NCBI GenBank assembly: GCA_002953655.1
Contig: CP025839.1
Location: 558,001 to 622,000, forward strand
DNA: 64,000 bases
Reading direction: 5' to 3'
Origin: Latilactobacillus sakei
GTDB lineage: Bacteria > Bacillota > Bacilli > Lactobacillales > Lactobacillaceae
The notes beneath the pieces were generated by a model. It made no database searches. It worked only from the letters and a program-made list of their open reading frames with translations, and was not told the DNA's origin. Shown here piece by piece: positions 56,528 through 64,000 of the stretch. Within the stretch, counting starts at the first letter, position 1. Each line of letters begins with the position of its first letter. The position numbers and the translations under genes are program-made.

Positions 56528-56556
56528 TTGTAAAAAAGGTTAGCAGTCGCTACACT
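56528..56556 (+). promoter_or_regulatory. Promoter of NmrA-like gene
   Basis: TTGTAA (56528-56533), 17-bp spacer, TACACT (56551-56556); divergent from sRNA 1. Confidence 0.7.
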
Positions 56557-56588
56557 TTAGATAGTGATAAATTTAGGAGGCGTTTTAA

Positions 56589-57233
56589 ATGGAAAAGGTA
56601 TTAATATTAGGGGCGCATGGCAAGATTGCACAATTGACACGAGCACTATTGCTAGCTAAAACGGATGCGCAATTAGTGTTATTTCTAAGAAAAGCGAACC
56701 GACTAACAATCCAAGATCAACAACGCGAACAGTTGGTTGAAGGTGATGCTAGCCAGCAAGTCGATTTAGTCCAAGCGATGAAGGGCGTCACAGTCGTCTA
56801 CGCAAATTTAGCGGGCGTTAATATTGAAACGCAGGCTAAAGCCGTTGTATCTGCTATGAAAACAGCGGGGGTTAAACGCTTAATTTGGATTTCAACACTC
56901 GGTATCTATGACGAAGTTCCCGGGGCATACGGTCAGTGGAACCATCAAATGTTAGACGATGGTTATTTACCAACATACGCAGCCGCCGCCAAGGTAATTG
57001 AAACGTCAGGATTAGCCTTTACAATTATTCGCCCAGCTTGGTTATCTGATAAGGACGAAATCGATTATGAAATTACACATCGTGCGGATGCTTTCAAAGG
57101 GACCGAAGTTTCCAGAAAAAGCGTCGCTGCAGAAGTTGTTCATTTGATTCAAAACCCAACTGAAGCAGTTGGTGATTCATTGGGCTTAAATAAACCCAAT
57201 ACAGAGGGTGACAAACCAGAATGGTACCGCTAA
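56589..57233 (+). CDS. NAD(P)-binding reductase, NmrA/atypical SDR type
   Basis: 214 aa Rossmann protein: LILGAHGKIAQLTRALL at the N-terminus (GxxGxxG-like), WISTLGIYDE, and IIRPAWLSD. Similar to YwnB/YtfG-type NAD(P)H-binding proteins. Substrate unknown. Ribosome site TTAGGAGG. Own terminator follows. Confidence 0.8.
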   Translation: MEKVLILGAHGKIAQLTRALLLAKTDAQLVLFLRKANRLTIQDQQREQLVEGDASQQVDLVQAMKGVTVVYANLAGVNIETQAKAVVSAMKTAGVKRLIWISTLGIYDEVPGAYGQWNHQMLDDGYLPTYAAAAKVIETSGLAFTIIRPAWLSDKDEIDYEITHRADAFKGTEVSRKSVAAEVVHLIQNPTEAVGDSLGLNKPNTEGDKPEWYR

Positions 57234-57266
57234 AAAAAGAAGGTCATAGCGACCTTCTTTTTTTGT
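57232..57266 (+). terminator. Terminator after NmrA-like gene
   Basis: AAAGAAGGTC / GACCTTCTTT stem with A and T7 flanks. Confidence 0.88.
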
Positions 57267-57333
57267 GTTCGATTTTCTTTTGACGGCGGTTAGGGTATGA
57301 TAGACCAATCATAATCAAATTGAGGTGGCTTTA

Positions 57334-57714
57334 ATGAACGAACCACAAAATCATTATACAAATGGCGTCCTGATGACCTTAGCGGTGATGGGCACAAAAT
57401 GGAAACCATTAATTTTATGTCATTTAGTGGATGGTCCCCAGAGACCGGCCGACTTAAAAAGAGCGGTTCAAGGAATCTCATCAAAAGTACTGACGGATCA
57501 ACTACGAGAACTAGAGCGCGATGGGATTATTACACGGACTATTTTTAACGAAGTACCACCGCATGTCGAGTATGCTATTTCTGAATACGGGCAATCATTG
57601 GTGCCCATTCTAGGCGTGATGGCCAACTGGGGTGAAGCCCGAATTGATTTTCTAAAGCAAAGCGGTGTAGCAGTCGATTTGACTTACACAGATCATGAAA
57701 AATATGAACTTTAA
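57334..57714 (+). CDS. HxlR-family transcriptional regulator
   Basis: 126 aa winged-helix protein: TKWKPLILCHLVDGPQRPADLKRAV, ISSKVLTDQLRELERDGII and the wing EVPPHVEYAISEYGQSL. HxlR proteins often sense aldehydes or redox state and control neighbouring reductases; the flanking NmrA-like and SDR genes fit this. Unlike thiol-sensing members it has a single Cys (CHLVDG) in the first helix. ATG 57334 with GAGGTGG close upstream. Confidence 0.85.
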   Translation: MNEPQNHYTNGVLMTLAVMGTKWKPLILCHLVDGPQRPADLKRAVQGISSKVLTDQLRELERDGIITRTIFNEVPPHVEYAISEYGQSLVPILGVMANWGEARIDFLKQSGVAVDLTYTDHEKYEL

Positions 57715-57819
57715 TGTAAAAATAAGCTGTTAAAAATTTTTTGAGATCGTCTTGATTAATTTAAGCTGCCATACCACAAAACTTACTTTAAAGTGCCTTA
57801 GTTAGTTGAAAGTGCGTAA

Positions 57820-57847
57820 TTGTTTATTCCGATAAGCCGTCTATACT
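57820..57847 (+). promoter_or_regulatory. Promoter of SDR gene
   Basis: TTGTTT (57820-57825), 16-bp spacer, TATACT (57842-57847). Three AAAGTG repeats around it (57789-57863) could be regulator sites, but this is weak. Confidence 0.5.
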
Positions 57848-57877
57848 AGCCTTATCAACTAAAAGTGAGGAATAAAA

Positions 57878-58624
57878 ATGACAATTCAAAATAAAGTCGT
57901 CGTGATTATCGGCGCATCAAGTGGAATTGGTAAAGAAACAGCTACGTTATTAGCGGCTAAGGGTGCCAAGTTGGTCTTAGCGGCTCGTCGTGAAAGTCTG
58001 TTGGCACCATTGGCTGCAGCGTTGACTGCTAAATACAATACGGAAATTATTTATCAAAAAACAGATGTGACGCAATTAGCGGAGGTGAAAGCACTGATTG
58101 ATTCTGCAATCACTAAATTTGGTCGCATCGATGTGTTGTTTAACAATGCCGGGTTAATGCCTGTTTCAATGTTGCGCGACGGTAAAGTTGATGAATGGGA
58201 AGCAATGATTGATATTAATCTGAAGGGTGCTTTATACGGTATTAAATACGCCCTACCAATTATGGAACAACAAAAGAGTGGTCATATTATCACAACTGAT
58301 TCAGTTGCGGGCCATTTTACAGGTGAAGGTTCGTCTGTTTATTCAGCCACTAAATACGCAATGCGGGCCGTGATGGAAGGCTTGCGCGTTGAAGAAGTTG
58401 GTAAAGGCATCAAATCAACGTTGATTTCACCAGGGCATGCGCAAACTGAATTGGCTGCCAAAATTAGTGATCCGAAATTAAGAGAAGCAGTTCTCAAGAG
58501 TGAAGCAGAAACGGGCTTGAGTGCCAACGATGTCGCTAATGCCGTGGTTTATGCAATTGAGACACCAGCCAACGTGGGAATCAATGAGGTCATTCTACGA
58601 TCGATTGATCAGAGAGATTATTAG
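57878..58624 (+). CDS. Short-chain dehydrogenase/reductase
   Basis: 248 aa classical SDR: cofactor motif GASSGIGKETA near 12, NNAGLMP, catalytic Ser in TTDSVAGH, YSATKYAMR (Tyr and Lys). Cytoplasmic oxidoreductase of unknown substrate, probably controlled by the HxlR regulator upstream. Confidence 0.88.
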   Translation: MTIQNKVVVIIGASSGIGKETATLLAAKGAKLVLAARRESLLAPLAAALTAKYNTEIIYQKTDVTQLAEVKALIDSAITKFGRIDVLFNNAGLMPVSMLRDGKVDEWEAMIDINLKGALYGIKYALPIMEQQKSGHIITTDSVAGHFTGEGSSVYSATKYAMRAVMEGLRVEEVGKGIKSTLISPGHAQTELAAKISDPKLREAVLKSEAETGLSANDVANAVVYAIETPANVGINEVILRSIDQRDY

Positions 58625-58637
58625 TCTAAAAGACTCA

Positions 58638-58672
58638 AAAAAAGCGAGATGCCTAGGCATCTCGCTTTTATT
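58638..58672. terminator. Bidirectional terminator
   Basis: AAAGCGAGATGCC / GGCATCTCGCTTT between the convergent SDR and alcohol dehydrogenase genes. Confidence 0.9.
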
Positions 58673-58677
58673 TTGGA

Positions 58678-59796
58678 TTAGATTTGGTAATCAGGGTCGA
58701 TAATTAAGACAGGTTTAATTGTTTCGCCCTTAATTGATGCTTCATTTGCAAGATTGATATCTTCGAAGCGATAGAATTTTTCAGTTTTATCAAATGGGAA
58801 CATCCCTTGACGGTAGAATTCAATTAAACGCGGAATGTCGATTTGTGGGATTGAATCACCCATGTTGACGCCAACGACTGATTTATCGTTAACACATAAA
58901 TCGTTCCAAGTATCGAGATCGATGTGGTTAGGGGTAACAGCGATTGTTGCTGAAACACCACCTTGGCAAAGTGCTTTGATTGAGTCTTCCATGACTGGGG
59001 TAATCCCAGTGGTATCGACACAGAAGTTCACACCACGGCCGTTAGTGAGTGCTTGAATAGCGGCAACCACATCGTCTGTTTGACGACTATTAATCGTATC
59101 AGTGGCGCCAAGTTCTTTAGCGAGTGCGAGGCGTTCGTCGATAATATCGACTGCGATGACTTTGGTACAGCCGGAAATTTTACCGGCCATCATTGCGGCT
59201 AAACCAACGGCTCCTGTGCCGAAGACGGCGATTGTATCACCAGGTTTTGGTTTTAAAGTATTTAAAACAGTACCACTACCAGTAACGTAGCCACAACCAA
59301 GCGGTCCGAGTTCACGTAAGTCTAAATCATCAGGCACTTTAACGGCATTTCGTTCACGAACGACAGTCGTTGTGGTGAATGATGATTGATCAAACATATC
59401 AGCAACATGGTGTTCGTTTTCGGTAAAGTGTGAACTACCATCTGGACGTACGCCAGAAAGGTTATTTTCAGCATAGTTTAAGCATTGGGTTGGCATCCCT
59501 TTAAGACAGTTTTCACAAATGCCACAAGCATAAAATGACAGAACGACATGATCGCCAACTTTTAAACTTTGGACGTTTGAGCCAACTTTTTCAACAATCC
59601 CGGAACCTTCATGACCAAGTACGATTGGATAGCCAATAATTGCGTCGCCTTTACGCAGCGCTTCATCAGAATGACAAATCCCGCTAGCGACCATGTGGAC
59701 TTGCACATCGTCTGGATGAAGTGGGGCCAATTCGATATTATCTTTAATGACAAATGGTGCACCTTGTTGTTCAACAACGGCTGCTTTAATTTTCAT
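58678..59796 (-). CDS. Zinc-dependent alcohol dehydrogenase (aryl-alcohol type)
   Basis: 372 aa MDR protein. Catalytic zinc ligands in ASGICHSDE and GHEGSGIV; structural zinc Cys cluster CGICENCLKGMPTQC; NAD motif FGTGAVGLAAMM. Overall most like benzyl/aryl-alcohol dehydrogenases. AGAGGG 7 bp before ATG. A catabolite-repressible promoter suggests use during sugar limitation. Confidence 0.87.
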   Translation of the reverse strand: MKIKAAVVEQQGAPFVIKDNIELAPLHPDDVQVHMVASGICHSDEALRKGDAIIGYPIVLGHEGSGIVEKVGSNVQSLKVGDHVVLSFYACGICENCLKGMPTQCLNYAENNLSGVRPDGSSHFTENEHHVADMFDQSSFTTTTVVRERNAVKVPDDLDLRELGPLGCGYVTGSGTVLNTLKPKPGDTIAVFGTGAVGLAAMMAGKISGCTKVIAVDIIDERLALAKELGATDTINSRQTDDVVAAIQALTNGRGVNFCVDTTGITPVMEDSIKALCQGGVSATIAVTPNHIDLDTWNDLCVNDKSVVGVNMGDSIPQIDIPRLIEFYRQGMFPFDKTEKFYRFEDINLANEASIKGETIKPVLIIDPDYQI

Positions 59797-59832
59797 GAGA
59801 ATACCCTCTTATTTAAATATTTAATTCACAAA

Positions 59833-59864
59833 TAATTATAACATTTTTGAAATCGTTTACAATA
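59833..59864 (-). promoter_or_regulatory. Alcohol dehydrogenase promoter with cre
   Basis: Reverse strand TTGTAA, 16-bp spacer, TATAAT. The cre-like TTGAAATCGTTTACAAT (forward 59847-59863, one mismatch) overlaps the -35. Confidence 0.7.
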
Positions 59865-59906
59865 TCAAATTAAGGCTATCAAGTAAAAAGGTTGAATAAC
59901 CGGACC

Positions 59907-60548
59907 CTAAAGCCATCCGTGTTGTTCACGGTCCCAATCTTTTTTCAAAGTGCCGCTGACATAGGGATTACCGGTAATAAAATAACGGTAAGGGAGTTGG
60001 CCACTGGCCGCTTTAGCGTTAACCCCGATGCGGGGCGCCGTTGTAATGTGACGTGGTTGGCGCCGATTTGCGAGATCAATTGTTAATGGTGCGGTAGCCA
60101 CATTTTTAAAAGTTAGTTGTTTATCATGAATCCCTAAGGCGCCCATTAATTTACCGGGGCCGTTAGTGAGGTTAACACCAGGTTTGTTCGGTCGATTGCG
60201 CTGCATCTGTGCCAAACCATGTGTAGGTTCAATGGCTCGGATCAAGACGCCCTGGGGCTGATCCACAGCTTGCGTCACGATATCAAATAGGAAGAAACTG
60301 CGTAATTGGTAGATATAAATTGTGCCCGGTTCGTGATAAAGGGGTTCACTAAACGGCGTGCGGCGCCCATTATAAGCGTGTGCGGCAGTATCTTGAGCAC
60401 CCACGTAGGCTTCGGTTTCAACGATTAAACCACCGAGGGTCCCTTGGTGGCTCGTGTATAACAGGTGAGTCCCCAGTAAATCACGGGCAATCTCAGTTGT
60501 GGGCCGATTGGTAAAAAAAGCCATTGGTGCTGGTTGTATGCTTGTCAT
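59907..60548 (-). CDS. 3-methyladenine DNA glycosylase (AAG/MPG family)
   Basis: 213 aa. Removes alkylated purines from DNA. Family motifs: RDLLGTHL, catalytic ETEAYVG with Glu, DTAAHAYNGRRTP, GTIYIYQLR and VLIRAIEP, LTNGPGKL. ATG 60548 is chosen because GGAGG is 7 bp upstream; the longer frame has no ribosome site and enters the divergent operator. Confidence 0.88.
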   Translation of the reverse strand: MTSIQPAPMAFFTNRPTTEIARDLLGTHLLYTSHQGTLGGLIVETEAYVGAQDTAAHAYNGRRTPFSEPLYHEPGTIYIYQLRSFFLFDIVTQAVDQPQGVLIRAIEPTHGLAQMQRNRPNKPGVNLTNGPGKLMGALGIHDKQLTFKNVATAPLTIDLANRRQPRHITTAPRIGVNAKAASGQLPYRYFITGNPYVSGTLKKDWDREQHGWL

Positions 60549-60599
60549 CTTAAAACCTCCAGACAAATTTATTTTAACACGGTGCTGCGAAGATGTGAC

Positions 60600-60660
60600 A
60601 TTTGTCATATCGAAATCATGACAAATGGGTCTAAGTGTGCGGGAGAGATTTCGCTATACT
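60600..60660 (+). promoter_or_regulatory. Inverted repeat operator and -10 of the ABC-two-component operon
   Basis: ATTTGTCAT (60600-60608), 9-bp spacer, ATGACAAAT (60618-60626): a perfect 9+9 inverted repeat. A -10 box TATACT (60655-60660) follows without a good -35. Positioned as an activator site, probably for the NarL-family regulator encoded at the end of the same operon. Confidence 0.6.
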
Positions 60661-60686
60661 TGGTTTATTCAAACGAGGTGACTAAA

Positions 60687-61559
60687 ATGATTGATATTCA
60701 ACAATTAAAAATGCGATTCGATTCCCAAGTTGTTTTAGCAGGACTTGATTTAACTGTTCACCCGGGTGAAATTATCGGCTTGGTCGGTGCTAATGGGGCC
60801 GGCAAATCAACGTTAATTAACCTAATGTTGGGGCGATTAGCACCGACGCAAGGTCAGATTCGTATTTTGGGCGAACAACCAAATGAAAAACGCCACTTGA
60901 ATCAAGTCGGTGCCATGACGCAAGGTGATATGCCACTAGCACGTTTAAAAGTGATTGAAGAACTGGCATTAGTGCGCAGTTATTATCAAACACCGCTAGC
61001 AACTGAAACGTTGTTAACCCTTGCGAACTTAACGGAACACGCCCAAAAATTAGTGTCACAGTTGTCAGGCGGTCAATTACGACGTTTATCGTTTGCCCTT
61101 GCTATGGCGGGCAATCCCCAGCTTCTCTTTTTAGATGAGCCGACGGTCGGCATGGATGTCGGTAGTCGGCAGCAGTTTTGGCAGCAGATTGATTATTTGA
61201 AAAAACAAGGGAAAACGATTATTTTAACGTCCCATTACTTAGAAGAAATTGAACAGATTGCGACTCGGATTTTAATTCTTAAGGCGGGCCAATTTCAATA
61301 CGATGGGGACTTTGCCACGTTACAACGCCAATTCAAGAATGCGCAAGTTAGTTTTACGACGACCGAACCTCTGGATAGTTTTACACAGTGGTCAGCGGTT
61401 ACCAGTGCCAGTCAAGATGGCGCAAAAGTGACATTACAAGTTAGTGATAGTGATCAGGTATTAGCACAGTTGGCGCCGTTATTGCTCACAAAGGTCCACG
61501 ATATTCGAATTCAAGCGAGTTCGTTAGCCGATATCTATCACGACATAATGGGGGAATAA
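60687..61559 (+). CDS. ABC transporter ATPase
   Basis: 290 aa. Walker A GANGAGKST near 37, signature QLSGGQLRR, Walker B LLFLDEPTVGMD, switch His in TSHYLEE; C-terminal about 75 residues form a domain usual in exporter ATPases. ATG 60687 preceded by GAGGTG. Pairs with the following permease; in similar operons these export lipids or toxic compounds or confer resistance to membrane agents. Confidence 0.9.
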   Translation: MIDIQQLKMRFDSQVVLAGLDLTVHPGEIIGLVGANGAGKSTLINLMLGRLAPTQGQIRILGEQPNEKRHLNQVGAMTQGDMPLARLKVIEELALVRSYYQTPLATETLLTLANLTEHAQKLVSQLSGGQLRRLSFALAMAGNPQLLFLDEPTVGMDVGSRQQFWQQIDYLKKQGKTIILTSHYLEEIEQIATRILILKAGQFQYDGDFATLQRQFKNAQVSFTTTEPLDSFTQWSAVTSASQDGAKVTLQVSDSDQVLAQLAPLLLTKVHDIRIQASSLADIYHDIMGE

Positions 61560-61562
61560 TAG

Positions 61563-62306
61563 ATGAAGACAGTGATGACACAAACAAAAATGGATTTTAA
61601 GCGGGCTTATCTAAGAAATCCCAGATTTGCCTTTTTCTCTTTATTAATGCCCATTGGCTTTTATCTCTTGTTTACCAAAGTGATGAATCAAGGTCTAGCG
61701 AGCGCAAGTTTCAATTTACAGTACATGGTTAGCATGACGACGTATAGTTTAATTCTCAGCAATATTTTTACGTTATCGACACTGCTTTATAACGATATGA
61801 GAGAAGGTTTGTTAGCGTTGATTGATCTGTCGCCAACGAGCAAAGCAACCTATTATACGGCAAAGTTGCTTAATTTAGGGGTTATCAACGGCGTAACCAT
61901 TATCGTTATTTTTGTGGTCGCGGCACTTAGCAATCAGCTCCAATTGGCATGGACAACATGGCTATTAACAGTGGGGTGGTTGTGGCTAGCAAGTTTACCA
62001 CTTTGTTTGCTGGGCATTAGCATTTCGTTTTTAAATGATGATAATCAAATTCAGTTGGCAGCGAATTTACTCGCATTTCCACTGGCAATTTTAAGCGGTC
62101 TTTGGTGGCCGTTAGCGCTGATGCCTAAACAGGTACAAGTCATTGGTCGTCACTTACCGGTTTATCCAATTAATCAAATCGCGCAATCAATCGTCTTAAA
62201 AAAGACGGTTCACTTCGCAGATTATGGCGTAACGCTTGGTTGGACTGTGATATTAGTTGGGCTTGTCGTATACTTAAATCATCATCAAAAGGGAGCACGT
62301 CATTAA
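61563..62306 (+). CDS. ABC transporter permease (ABC-2 type)
   Basis: 247 aa with six hydrophobic helices and the ABC-2 layout (cytoplasmic start, PIGFYLLF, PLCLLGISISFL, LSGLWWPLALMP). Three bp after the ATPase gene; its stop overlaps the kinase start (TAATG). Confidence 0.88.
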   Translation: MKTVMTQTKMDFKRAYLRNPRFAFFSLLMPIGFYLLFTKVMNQGLASASFNLQYMVSMTTYSLILSNIFTLSTLLYNDMREGLLALIDLSPTSKATYYTAKLLNLGVINGVTIIVIFVVAALSNQLQLAWTTWLLTVGWLWLASLPLCLLGISISFLNDDNQIQLAANLLAFPLAILSGLWWPLALMPKQVQVIGRHLPVYPINQIAQSIVLKKTVHFADYGVTLGWTVILVGLVVYLNHHQKGARH

Positions 62307-63433
62307 TGTCTTTTTTTAAACGTTACATTGCAATGCCCCAACAATACGGTCTTTTCCCGTATGTTTGGTTACTCTTTTTACTTTTCCCAATCGCCTATTC
62401 GTTTCCGTTTAAAACATTGCGGCAACAGGTCATTATAGGGTTGGTGCTTATTTTTGTGATCGCGTACCGCAATAGTTATGTCGCCACTACCTATCGACCA
62501 TTTTGGTTGTTGCTCCAAATGGTGGTGAGTGCGATTCTTGCGGTGATTGTTCAAGCGCTCTATCTCAGTATTTATACGGCCTGGGTGTTTGGCTCGATTC
62601 CGATGCGCCGACGTAGTTTCTGGGGTTATTACGGGGCCTATATGCTGTCAATCTTGGTACCGACGCTTTTTCTTTACTATTATTATGGTGGTCAGATGGG
62701 GCGTGATGATTGGGTTGGCTTAGCCGTCTATGGCTTATTCTGCATTTTATCTCCATTTGCAGCCGGTTCAATTCAACGTTATAATCGCAAAAATCGGCAG
62801 TTAATGCAGACCAATCAACGATTGACGGAAATCATTAAACAAAATGAGCGCCAGCGAATTGCTCGTGATTTGCATGATAACTTAGGCCAATCGTTTTCGA
62901 TGATTACTTTAAAAGCGGAATATGCGCGTAAATTATTGGCTAAAAAGCCGGATGCGGTGCCTGAACAACTATTGGCGATTGAACAAGCGTCCCGCCAGAA
63001 TTTAAAAATGGTGCGTGACATTGTGGCCGGCTTACGCCAAACGACAATTGCCGAAGAATTGATTAATCAAGAACGTAATCTCAGCGTAGCGGGCATCATC
63101 TTATTAACGAAGGATGAAAATCAAATTGAAGGTTTACCACAATCAAACCAACAAGTATTAGCACAATGTTTGCACGAAGCAGTGACTAATATTATTCGTT
63201 ACAGTCACGCCACGGAGTGTTACGTGACGTTTGCGCAATCGGCAACGACTTTTCAGATGACGATTCAAGATAACGGCCGAGGCTTGAAAAAGGCTGACCA
63301 GTTCAAAAGTCATGGGCTGGCAGGGATGCGTGAACGCTTGGAAGTGATTCAAGGTGAATTAACCGTTGATGGGCGCCACGGGACCACATTAACACTGACA
63401 ATGCCAATTGCCACGGAGGCAAAAAATGATTAA
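62306..63433 (+). CDS. DesK-type sensor histidine kinase
   Basis: 375 aa. Five or so N-terminal membrane helices (to about 165), HisKA_3 box NERQRIARDLHDNLGQ with the phospho-His, and ATPase domain with N-box HEAVTNIIRYSH, DNGRGL and HGLAGMRERL. Membrane-state sensing is typical of this class. ATG 62306; longer frames enter the permease gene. Confidence 0.9.
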   Translation: MSFFKRYIAMPQQYGLFPYVWLLFLLFPIAYSFPFKTLRQQVIIGLVLIFVIAYRNSYVATTYRPFWLLLQMVVSAILAVIVQALYLSIYTAWVFGSIPMRRRSFWGYYGAYMLSILVPTLFLYYYYGGQMGRDDWVGLAVYGLFCILSPFAAGSIQRYNRKNRQLMQTNQRLTEIIKQNERQRIARDLHDNLGQSFSMITLKAEYARKLLAKKPDAVPEQLLAIEQASRQNLKMVRDIVAGLRQTTIAEELINQERNLSVAGIILLTKDENQIEGLPQSNQQVLAQCLHEAVTNIIRYSHATECYVTFAQSATTFQMTIQDNGRGLKKADQFKSHGLAGMRERLEVIQGELTVDGRHGTTLTLTMPIATEAKND

Positions 63434-64000
63434 ACTTTATTTAGCAGAAGATCAACAACTTTTAAATACCGCACTAGCTGGTATTTTAGAGCTAGAAGAT
63501 GACCTAACAATGATTGGAACCGCCACTAATGGCCAAATCGCCTTGGAACAGATTGCAACCTTACAACCGGATGTCGCTTTACTGGATATCGAGATGCCGG
63601 GGTTAACGGGACTTGAAATCGCTCGACGATTGCATGAACAACAGCCACAGGTTAAGGTCATCATTTTAACGACCTTTGCTCAGACTAGTTATTTTAAACA
63701 GGCGATTAGTGCTGAAGTTGCCGCTTATCTCTTAAAAGACGGCCCTAGTGATGATTTAATCGTCGCGATTCACTCGGTGATGGCGGGCAAAACAGTCTAC
63801 GCACCAGAATTAGTGGTCGGCTTAACCAATCAACCGCAAAATCCACTTTCACAACGGGAAACCGATGTTTTGCAGGCGGTGGCCAACGGTTTGAGCAATA
63901 AAGAAGTCGCGCGCCAACTCTTCTTATCAGATGGGACCGTCCGTAATTATATGTCGATGATTCTCAGCAAATTAGCCGCCAGCAATCGGATTGAAGCAAT
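63426..64000 (+). CDS. NarL/DesR-type response regulator, runs off the window
   Basis: First 191 codons. Receiver domain with phospho-Asp54 in VALLDIEMPG, Thr and Lys switch residues (ILTTFAQ, YLLKDG), then a LuxR-type helix-turn-helix (LSQRETDVLQAVANGLSNKEVARQLFLSDGTVRNYM). Start overlaps the kinase end by 8 bp and has GGAGG 6 bp upstream. Full family length is about 200, so little is missing. Likely binds the inverted repeat at 60600-60626. Confidence 0.92.
   Translation, partial: MIKLYLAEDQQLLNTALAGILELEDDLTMIGTATNGQIALEQIATLQPDVALLDIEMPGLTGLEIARRLHEQQPQVKVIILTTFAQTSYFKQAISAEVAAYLLKDGPSDDLIVAIHSVMAGKTVYAPELVVGLTNQPQNPLSQRETDVLQAVANGLSNKEVARQLFLSDGTVRNYMSMILSKLAASNRIEA

Noticed and set aside
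1-64000. Insertion sequences, prophage or rRNA/tRNA genes
   Set aside because: No transposase, integrase or complete tRNA was found; the only tRNA-like element is the half-tRNA minihelix at 56054-56116.

Overview
The window is a low-GC Gram-positive chromosome, almost certainly a lactic acid bacterium of the Lactobacillaceae. Gene content and order (pst-phoU, hprK-lgt-gpsA, trxB, uvrBA, rapZ-yvcK-whiA, clpP), CcpA cre sites, strong AGGAGG/GGGAGG ribosome binding sites and a sortase substrate ending in an LPQTD-type motif fit a meat or plant lactobacillus; Latilactobacillus (sakei/curvatus group) is my best guess. This is inferred from content only, since no database was searched.

Layout. 1-6060: 3' end of a PhoR-type kinase, then pstS-pstC-pstA-pstB-pstB-phoU behind a PhoP-box promoter, closed by a run of long hairpins. 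6088-8902: a nucleoside deoxyribosyltransferase and a CcpA-controlled threonine-degradation pair (tdh/kbl). 9089-11483: a yvlB-like envelope-stress operon (DUF4097, PspC, small membrane protein, holin-4-like protein). 11621-18750: hprK, lgt, gpsA, a TPR protein, trxB, phosphoglucomutase and an HD phosphohydrolase. 18769-23823: SOS-controlled uvrB-uvrA with a structured leader. 23944-29463: DUF308 protein, rapZ-yvcK-whiA, an OhrR-type regulator with its own operator, a DsbA-like protein and CtsR-controlled clpP (reverse strand).

29600-46474 is the accessory part: an orphan structured RNA gene, a mannose-family PTS operon for N-acetylgalactosamine or galactosamine (EIIBCDA, a HAD phosphatase broken in a T8 run, GntR repressor, AgaS, NagA, LacD, LacC), then a lactose/cellobiose-family PTS operon that carries two peptidases and a PatB-type C-S lyase but no phospho-glycosidase. 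46522-55982: a lipoprotein glucosaminidase, a nucleoside hydrolase and a 2504-residue sortase-anchored protein with 20 tandem Ig-like repeats.

The most unusual stretch is 56004-56476, which has no gene on the forward strand. Read on the reverse strand it looks like two tandem small RNA genes. Each has a clear promoter and Rho-independent terminator, and their hairpin loops or open stretches repeatedly show CCUCCC, the complement of a Shine-Dalgarno sequence. Both promoters carry a 6-mer direct repeat with 11-bp period placed exactly 9 bp before the -10 box, the same geometry as the pstS promoter at the other end of the window. I propose these as a response-regulator-controlled anti-Shine-Dalgarno sRNA pair, analogous to streptococcal csRNAs and Listeria LhrC.

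56589-64000: an NmrA-like reductase, HxlR regulator, SDR, zinc alcohol dehydrogenase, 3-methyladenine DNA glycosylase, and an ABC exporter-DesK/DesR-type two-component operon that runs off the end.
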